A stretch of DNA of 7,924 bases from the NCBI GenBank assembly GCA_913043075.1, contig CAJWLI010000063.1, positions 1 through 7,924 on the forward strand, in the 5' to 3' direction. The DNA comes from an uncultured Gammaproteobacteria bacterium. Lineage in GTDB: Bacteria > Pseudomonadota > Gammaproteobacteria > Pseudomonadales > Azotimanducaceae. The notes under the pieces are model-generated. The model did not search any database. It was not told where the DNA came from and worked only from the letters and a program-made list of their open reading frames with translations. This document shows positions 1 through 5,021 of the stretch, piece by piece. Both the position numbers and the translations under genes were made by a program. The stretch's first letter is position 1. Each line of letters starts with the position of its first letter.

Positions 1-2
1 GT

Positions 3-1571
3 ATCGAAAATGGCTTTATTGTCCTAACAAAAACTGATCGGTGCGAGGAAACACAGATAGAGACAAGACAAAACGAAATAAGAAGAGAGGTAGCCAAGTC
101 GTTCCTTCAAGGTTGCCCAATAGTCCCAGTATCCTCAGTAACGGGTACTGGCATCGAGAAAGTAAAAGAAACAATTGAAGAGCTAGCCAAAAAAAAACAA
201 AAAACAACAAAGCAAGGATTATTTCGGCTTTCAGTTGACAGGAGATTCGTGCTTCAAGGCACAGGTTTGGTAGCAACTGGAACTGTTGCTGACGGAGAGG
301 TCTGCGAAGGAGACGAGATATGGCTTATGCCCTCAAAGGTAAAACTAAAAGCAAGGTCTTTAAGAGTAAATTCCGATAAAAAAAACTTGGCTCGATTAGG
401 AGACCGATGCGCTATCAATCTTTCCGGCGAAAACATCAAACTCACTGATGTTAAAAGAGGGAACTGGCTTACAAAAAATCCGGGAGACGCAACAAAAAAG
501 GTAGTGGTTAGACTAAAACTCCTCAGACCATCCCAAGGTAAGTTGAAAAACCTCTCGCAAGTTCATTTTCATGCGGGCGCCAATCATGCTCAGGGGAGAA
601 TGGTTTTCCATGATCTAGAAGACTACTCGGACGGCGAAACAAGCGTTGCAACAATTTTATTGTCTGAAGAAATAAATCTTTGCTACGGCGATTATTTTGT
701 AATTCGAGACCAGTCAGCCTCTTTAACGCTCGGCGGCGGCAGGATCTTGAACCCATACCCACCTGGGAACAAAAAAAAAGAATCAGCGGAAAGAGAAACT
801 CTAAATCTGTTCAAGTTCAAGGACATCGAGAGCGACATCCTAACCTACATTCAAGGTTTACGAGCCAGCGTACCTATTAAAAAGCTGGTTGCTGTGTTTA
901 ACGTATCCGAAAAAAATTTATTTCATCTCTTCGAGAATAATAATTTAACCACTATTAAGCAGCGTGAAATAATTAGCGGACCAAACCTTCAGGATTTAGA
1001 ACAACGAATAGAGGCATTCGTTCGGGGGTGGCAACAAAAAAAATCTGGCGAGAGAGGCGTTCCCGAGTCGTCCATAGAGACCGGTGTCGAGGATCATTCC
1101 TTGGACTCAATCTCACACGCTATCGAGTCACTCATTAATAAAAAAAGGATCGCAAGGCACGGAAATGTGATCTCTTTATGCGGCTACCGCGTTCAACTTG
1201 ACCTCGAAGCGAAAAACCTTTGGGAAAAGATATCACCTATCCTCAAAGAAACCTGGAGAAAGCCGCCTGTCATGCATGATCTAGCTAAAGAGTTACGGCT
1301 AGAACCGAAAAAGCTCGAGCAGGCCCTAGTTCCACTGATCAAAGCAGGACTAATCTTGCGGCCGATTAAGAACCGTTATTTTCTGCCGGAAGCCCTAGAT
1401 GACCTAAAGGGTGACATTTTCAAGGCTGCAGACAGTGATAATCAGATTTCGGTTAAAAGCTATCGAGACATAACCGGGATAGGCAGAAATCTTTCGATAG
1501 AGATTCTCGAGTATTTTGACAGACAAGGGGTCACCAGGAGACTGGGAGACAAAAGACAAATCATAGAATAA
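3..1571 (+). CDS. selB: Selenocysteine-specific translation elongation factor SelB (5' end outside window)
   Basis: SelB is a GTPase that carries Sec-tRNA(Sec) to the ribosome and binds the SECIS hairpin of selenoprotein mRNAs. The open frame runs in from the left edge, giving 522 visible residues; E. coli SelB has about 614, so the G1-G3 GTPase motifs lie upstream. Visible are the G4 motif TKTD (residues 9-12), a G5-like PVSSVTGTGI (42-51), a Lys-rich linker, then the EF-Tu-like domain II starting near LFRLSVDRRF (73-82) with GTGLVATGTV. The C-terminal half matches the winged-helix array of SelB. Its last repeat (about 467-522, with GIGRNLSIEILEYFDRQG and VTRRLGD) is the SECIS-binding part and is close to the E. 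coli sequence. The GTG at 249 is internal and not the start. The next gene begins 25 bases downstream and carries an in-frame TGA, so the two are probably cotranscribed. Identification is very secure; only the N-terminus is missing. Confidence 0.96.
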   Translation: MENGFIVLTKTDRCEETQIETRQNEIRREVAKSFLQGCPIVPVSSVTGTGIEKVKETIEELAKKKQKTTKQGLFRLSVDRRFVLQGTGLVATGTVADGEVCEGDEIWLMPSKVKLKARSLRVNSDKKNLARLGDRCAINLSGENIKLTDVKRGNWLTKNPGDATKKVVVRLKLLRPSQGKLKNLSQVHFHAGANHAQGRMVFHDLEDYSDGETSVATILLSEEINLCYGDYFVIRDQSASLTLGGGRILNPYPPGNKKKESAERETLNLFKFKDIESDILTYIQGLRASVPIKKLVAVFNVSEKNLFHLFENNNLTTIKQREIISGPNLQDLEQRIEAFVRGWQQKKSGERGVPESSIETGVEDHSLDSISHAIESLINKKRIARHGNVISLCGYRVQLDLEAKNLWEKISPILKETWRKPPVMHDLAKELRLEPKKLEQALVPLIKAGLILRPIKNRYFLPEALDDLKGDIFKAADSDNQISVKSYRDITGIGRNLSIEILEYFDRQGVTRRLGDKRQIIE

Positions 1572-1596
1572 CTGATAGGCATCAAGAGTAAAAAAA

Positions 1597-2124
1597 ATGA
1601 AAACAATCCTGAAAAACATAGTTTTATTTATCTCATCTTCTCTTTTTTCAAGTGCGGGAGCCACTCAAGTTGTAGTCGGCCAAACCATTCCAGACTTCGA
1701 GATGATAGGCACAGACGGCGCCCCTTATTCCAAAGATACATTAGAGGGAAATTATTTCGTGATAGCTTTTTTCCCCAAAGCTTTTACCGGCGGCTGAACC
1801 ATGCAGTGCAAATCGCTGCGTGACAGTGATTCTGTGATCAGGAATTTCGAATTGAAATATTTTATGGCTAGCAGCGCAGACAGTGTGGAGACCCTAAGCA
1901 GATTCAAAGAGGAAAACGAGGCCTCTTTCACTATGCTATCAGACAAAAACGGATCTGCAGCGAAGGCTTTTGGCGCATACAATCCGATTGGGTTCGCAAA
2001 GAGGTGGACTATATACGTAGACAATAATGGAAAAATTTTAAAGGTAGATAAAAGCGTCAATGTAAGGACCGCAGGACAAGATTTGGCTGAAAACCTATCG
2101 AAGTTGGGATTCCCTAAGCGCTAG
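1597..2124 (+). CDS. Exported selenocysteine-containing peroxiredoxin (TGA 1795-1797 read as Sec)
   Basis: This is a thioredoxin-fold peroxiredoxin (AhpC/TSA/BCP-like) that would reduce peroxides. Read through the TGA it gives 175 residues, a normal length for an exported single-domain Prx. Residues 1-22 look like a Sec signal peptide: Lys at 2 and 6, a hydrophobic stretch NIVLFISSSLF, and a probable cut after AGA (20-22), which places the enzyme in the periplasm. The peroxidatic motif P-x3-T-x2-C appears as P60-KAF-T64-GG-U67, with the TGA exactly at the catalytic position. C71 is the only cysteine, so a U67-C71 selenenylsulfide is possible. R136 in KRWTIYVD fits the active-site Arg. A BCP-like C-terminal half (FTMLSDKNG, NNGKILKV) continues in the same frame. 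The ATG has an AGAG ribosome site at 1585-1588. Location after selB and a SECIS-like hairpin support Sec insertion. A pseudogene or sequencing error is much less likely. The reducing partner is not visible. Confidence 0.9.
1819..1841 (+). promoter_or_regulatory. Candidate bacterial SECIS element downstream of the Sec TGA
   Basis: Bacterial SECIS hairpins sit inside the coding sequence just after the UGA and are bound by SelB. Here ACAG (1823-1826) pairs with CUGU (1832-1835), closing a 5-base loop UGAUU whose second base is G. U1821-A1840 and G1822-C1839 can extend the stem past a 3-base bulge (1836-1838), and C1819-G1841 can add a pair past bulged G1820. The loop begins 29 bases after the UGA. 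A short stem, a G among the first two loop bases and this spacing all fit the known bacterial SECIS pattern. The pairing was done by hand without energy calculation, so the exact stem is tentative. Confidence 0.6.
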
Positions 2125-2130
2125 AAAATT

Positions 2131-3015
2131 TCAGTGCGATCTGTTAGCGATCAATCTCGCCAGATTTTCCAGATTGGTCGTGTCTCCCTCAACCTTTTGC
2201 AGGCAACCTAATGAGAGTTCAAGCTCATATTCAAGCCTACGCTCGGCCTCTTCCTCGCCTAAGATGCTTACAAAAGTGCTCCTGTTATTCTTCTTGTCAG
2301 ACCCGGCTGGCTTACCCGTAACCTCAGGGTTTCCCTGCACATCAAGAAGATCATCCTTGATTTGAAAACAAAGCCCAAGATGATCGGCAAAGAGATGCAG
2401 TTCTGGGAAACTCTCACCTGGTCTTAATGCGGTAACTAGTTCCACGCTTGCAGAAAATAACGCGCCAGTTTTTTTTCGGTGCATTAACTCCAGCTCTTTG
2501 AGTGACAACAGACTCTCGGAAGACTCAATATCTAATAATTGCCCATAAATCATTCCTTCGGCTCCGCCAGCTTTAGCAAGAATTTTCGTCCAATCGCGTA
2601 TGGCTAAATCTGTCGCCCCATCGGCCAAGACTTCAAAAGAATAGGTTAGCAAGGCGTCGCCCGTTAGCACCGCGGTAGCTTCCCCAAACTCCTTATGGAC
2701 TGCCGGCTTCCCTCTTCGAAAATCATCATCATCCATAGAGGGCAAGTCATCGTGAACGAGCGAATATGAGTGCATCATTTCAATGGCGGCTGAAACAGGG
2801 TCCACCTGAGATGCTTCAACACCCAAAGCCTCTGAGGCAGCATAGATAATAAGCGGGCGCATTCTTTTCCCTCCTGGAAAAAGCGCATGCCTTAGCGCCT
2901 TCTCTAAAATAACTGAGGAACAGTGAGCGTCGATGAAACGATCCAAGAGCTCATTTACTCTTGTTTTTTTCCTTTCACGCCATCGCTCGAATTCTAAAGC
3001 AGTGTCTTTTTCCAT
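2131..3015 (-). CDS. ispA: Polyprenyl (farnesyl/geranylgeranyl) diphosphate synthase, IspA type
   Basis: This class I trans-prenyltransferase condenses DMAPP/GPP with IPP to make C15 or C20 prenyl diphosphates in the cytoplasm. From the chosen start it has 294 residues, against 299 in E. coli IspA. Visible are GGKRMRP (48-54), the first Asp-rich motif DDLPSMD (89-95) with the two-residue insertion of bacterial type II FPP synthases and Tyr five residues before it, GDALLTYSF, the HRKKTGAL helix, and the second Asp-rich motif DDLLD (221-225) followed by GKPAGSDKKN. The frame stays open to 3096, but that start would add 27 residues without family support and leave no room for promoters. The ATG at 3015 has an AGAG just upstream; the ATG at 3033 is an alternative. 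It diverges from the mevalonate operon that makes its substrates and converges on the peroxiredoxin with a 6-base gap. Product length (FPP or GGPP) cannot be decided by eye. Confidence 0.93.
   Translation of the reverse strand: MEKDTALEFERWRERKKTRVNELLDRFIDAHCSSVILEKALRHALFPGGKRMRPLIIYAASEALGVEASQVDPVSAAIEMMHSYSLVHDDLPSMDDDDFRRGKPAVHKEFGEATAVLTGDALLTYSFEVLADGATDLAIRDWTKILAKAGGAEGMIYGQLLDIESSESLLSLKELELMHRKKTGALFSASVELVTALRPGESFPELHLFADHLGLCFQIKDDLLDVQGNPEVTGKPAGSDKKNNRSTFVSILGEEEAERRLEYELELSLGCLQKVEGDTTNLENLARLIANRSH
2148..2180. repeat. Inverted repeat in the ispA 3' end, possible 3' structure of the selB-prx transcript
   Basis: CGATCAATCT (2148-2157) and AGATTGGTCG (2171-2180) are complementary over 10 positions with a 13-base loop. 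In + strand RNA one pair is a U-G wobble; in - strand RNA it becomes an A-C mismatch, so the hairpin is more stable in the peroxiredoxin message. It starts 24 bases after the peroxiredoxin stop, inside the last codons of the convergent ispA. No U-tract follows, so it is not a standard intrinsic terminator. It could mark the 3' end of the + strand mRNA or be chance. Confidence 0.35.
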
Positions 3016-3117
3016 CTTTGCTCTTATCCTCATGGGAGTGGCGCGGCTTAGTAAAGTTACTCTTGAATATAGTGTATCCTTCGAACACTCAATCATTGAA
3101 CATAATAAAACTTAATC
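3016..3117. promoter_or_regulatory. Divergent promoter region between ispA and the mevalonate operon
   Basis: This is the only sizeable non-coding gap in the window and must start transcription both ways. For ispA (- strand) there is a TTGAGT (complement of 3087-3092) and a TATATT (complement of 3066-3071) separated by 15 bases, with the ispA ATG about 45 bases further; the spacer is short for sigma-70. For the operon (+ strand), CATAAT at 3101-3106 is the best -10 but has no good -35 and would give a leader of only about 5 bases. TATAGT at 3068-3073, overlapping the ispA -10, is an alternative, also without a clear -35. The region is AT-rich near the operon start. No obvious operator palindrome was found. 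The assignments are tentative; the presence of promoters here is inferred mainly from gene layout. Confidence 0.45.
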
Positions 3118-4083
3118 ATGAAAAATGCTCCAATCAAAATCAGTGCAGCGGCTAATGTAGCGCTAATCAAATATTGGGGAAAAACAGACCTAGAAAAAAA
3201 TATCCCAGCCGCACCCTCGTTATCAGTTGGAATAGAAGATCTTCGCACCGATACCATAATCTCTGAGTCAAGGGGAGATACGGACACATTGATTGGGAAG
3301 TTCAAAAAATCTGACGAACAGCGGATACTGAATTATGTTTCCATGGCAAAAAAATTACTGGGTGTTTCCGGTGGATTAGAAATAGAAACAGAAAACAACT
3401 TTCCGGCCTCAAGCGGCTTAGCTTCAAGTGCTTCCGGTTTTGCAGCCATTGCCTTAGGGATAGACAAGTTTTATGGGCTTGATATGCCCAGAGAGGATAT
3501 CTCCAGGCTTGCTCGGCTTGGCTCAGGATCCGCAGCGAGGTCTATCTATGGCGGTTTTGTACAAATGAATACCGGCCCCGACCCGTTCGCTACTCCTCTG
3601 ATGGCCGAAGATCCATGGCCATTAGACATTCTCGTGCTTGTGACCGAAGAACAGCCGAAAAAGATGAGTTCGACAGATTCAATGAACTTGACCAAAGACA
3701 CTTCGCCTTTTTACTCGGCCTGGCTAGATACACAAGAAGCCGATTTTCAAAAAGCAAAAGATGCCTTAGAAGAAAAAGACTTTTGGAAGCTCGCTCAAAT
3801 CAGCGAGCATAATTGTCTTAAAATGCACTCAACAATAATGACATCAAAGCCCCCTCACGTTTATTGGAACCCCACGACCCTAGAAATTCTCCATCAAGTC
3901 CAGAAGATCCAAAAAAAAGCTCTGCGCGTTTTTTTTACGATCGATGCTGGCCCGCAAGTGAAATTAATCTGTGATCCTTCTGACACCCAAAGAATTCTCG
4001 AACAATTCGAATCAATGTCGGGTATTTCTAGAAGGATCGTTACAAAGGTGGGGGGAGAACCCCGAATTGAGCAGCTCGGATGA
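3118..4083 (+). CDS. mvaD: Diphosphomevalonate decarboxylase
   Basis: This GHMP-superfamily enzyme performs the ATP-dependent decarboxylation of mevalonate 5-diphosphate to IPP. The 321-residue frame shows the family signature NVALIKYWGK (13-22, with N13 and K18 at the positions used by the yeast enzyme), the ATP loop FPASSGLASSAS (95-106), GSGSAARSIYGGF with R141, the MSSTDSM segment (183-189), and the catalytic Asp D276 in TIDAGP. The start is fixed by this alignment even though no Shine-Dalgarno sequence precedes the ATG; the upstream bases are AT-rich. The usual SSISV loop after the signature is AAPSLSV here (31-37), a variation discussed in the findings. It is the first gene of the operon, and its stop overlaps the next start as ATGA. 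The related phosphomevalonate decarboxylase is an alternative, but the phosphomevalonate kinase next door favours the classical route. Confidence 0.93.
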   Translation: MKNAPIKISAAANVALIKYWGKTDLEKNIPAAPSLSVGIEDLRTDTIISESRGDTDTLIGKFKKSDEQRILNYVSMAKKLLGVSGGLEIETENNFPASSGLASSASGFAAIALGIDKFYGLDMPREDISRLARLGSGSAARSIYGGFVQMNTGPDPFATPLMAEDPWPLDILVLVTEEQPKKMSSTDSMNLTKDTSPFYSAWLDTQEADFQKAKDALEEKDFWKLAQISEHNCLKMHSTIMTSKPPHVYWNPTTLEILHQVQKIQKKALRVFFTIDAGPQVKLICDPSDTQRILEQFESMSGISRRIVTKVGGEPRIEQLG

Positions 4084-4997
4084 GAGCGTCTGCGCCAGGC
4101 AAGCTCTTTATTTTTGGGGAGTACACGGTCTTAGAAGGCGGCACAGCTCTAATTTATCCTGCGCCCTTAGAAGCAAAGACCGAATCCGTGGCCTCTGAAG
4201 ACTCGATAGTGGTAACCCACTCTGAGCAAAAGGTTACCTTAGATCTCTCGGAGGCCCTGAGGCAACTTCCACTGGTATCTGCTATTGCTGAATTGGTCGG
4301 AGTAAATTGCTTTAAAAACAAGATGACTATTTTAGACACGAGACCATTTTTTAAAGGTAAACAAAAACTGGGTTTAGGGTCCTCATCTGCTCTGACCGTC
4401 TCTACAATTAAATGCCTCCGCCCAGAGCTTAGTATGAAAGATACGATAGAGCTCGGGACCCGATGTCACAATTTCTTTCAGAAAAAAAAAGGCAGCGGCG
4501 GCGATGTTGCGCTGGCTGCACATGGACAGCCTATCTTGTTTAATCAAGCTGGAGATCCTAGACCGGTCGCTCAGCTTCAAGGCTTGCACATATTAGCTAT
4601 ATGGACAGGGAAGCCAGCCTCGACCTCGAACTTCCTGGTAAAGCTAGAAGAGTGGAAAACCGAAAGTGGTGAAATATTTTATTCAAAAATGGAAGAGCTA
4701 TCTAAAATTTCACTGTCGTGCGCACATAATGTCGAAGAACAAAACATATCAAATCTTATCGAAAATATTATAAAATTCGACTCAGCGTTAGAGGCCTTTT
4801 CAAATACTTCCCAGCTTAACTTCTATAGTGATAATCACTTAAGAATGAAAACCGAAAGCAAAAAAGCGGGCTTAGCTTACAAGCCCTCGGGTGCAGGCGG
4901 CGGTGACTTTGGAATCTCTTTTAGTGATGACGCCCAGCGGATAAAAGAATTTAGCGAGCGCTTAAGCTCCCTTAACATCTTTAACTTTATCCTTTAA
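4080..4997 (+). CDS. mvaK2: Phosphomevalonate kinase (GHMP family)
   Basis: This enzyme phosphorylates mevalonate 5-phosphate to mevalonate 5-diphosphate with ATP, the substrate of the preceding decarboxylase. The 305-residue protein carries the three GHMP motifs: SAPGKLFIFGEYTVLEGG (4-21), LGLGSSSA (97-104), and KPSGAGGGDFGIS (268-280). Two features point to phosphomevalonate kinase rather than mevalonate kinase: the GSGGDVA segment (138-144) in place of HGxPSGID, and WTGKPAST (175-182), which resembles the WTGxPAST segment of bacterial and yeast phosphomevalonate kinases. It is short compared with the 330-450 residues of many homologues. The ATG overlaps the decarboxylase stop (ATGA), implying translational coupling. 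A separate mevalonate kinase module lies in the next gene, which supports this assignment. Confidence 0.9.
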   Translation: MRASAPGKLFIFGEYTVLEGGTALIYPAPLEAKTESVASEDSIVVTHSEQKVTLDLSEALRQLPLVSAIAELVGVNCFKNKMTILDTRPFFKGKQKLGLGSSSALTVSTIKCLRPELSMKDTIELGTRCHNFFQKKKGSGGDVALAAHGQPILFNQAGDPRPVAQLQGLHILAIWTGKPASTSNFLVKLEEWKTESGEIFYSKMEELSKISLSCAHNVEEQNISNLIENIIKFDSALEAFSNTSQLNFYSDNHLRMKTESKKAGLAYKPSGAGGGDFGISFSDDAQRIKEFSERLSSLNIFNFIL

Positions 4998-5011
4998 AAA
5001 GAAAATGTGCC

Positions 5012-5016
5012 GAGGA
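5012..5016 (+). promoter_or_regulatory. Shine-Dalgarno GAGGA that sets the HMGR-MVK start at 5022
   Basis: A good ribosome site, GAGGA, lies five bases before the in-frame ATG at 5022. The earlier in-frame GTG at 5007 has only a weak purine run before it, and its use would place this SD inside the coding sequence. The ATG at 5005 is out of frame. The ATG at 5022 is therefore preferred, removing five residues from the longest possible protein. Confidence 0.7.
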
Positions 5017-5021
5017 AGATA

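Noticed and set aside
1803..1819. Hairpin GCAGUG/CGCUGC with loop CAAAU as the SECIS
   Set aside because: It is a stronger stem, but the loop has no G and begins only 11 bases after the UGA, closer than bacterial SECIS loops usually lie. It cannot be fully excluded as an accessory structure.
1801..2124. The downstream half of the peroxiredoxin as a separate gene starting at ATG 1801
   Set aside because: It starts one codon after the TGA within the active-site helix, has no ribosome site and would lack the catalytic residue; the frame is continuous with the upstream half.
3016..3096. Longer ispA start at 3096
   Set aside because: It would add 27 residues with no match to IspA family N-termini and leave 21 bases for two divergent promoters.
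5007..5021. GTG start for the reductase-kinase fusion
   Set aside because: The GAGGA ribosome site at 5012-5016 is correctly spaced for the ATG at 5022, and the GTG has only a weak site.
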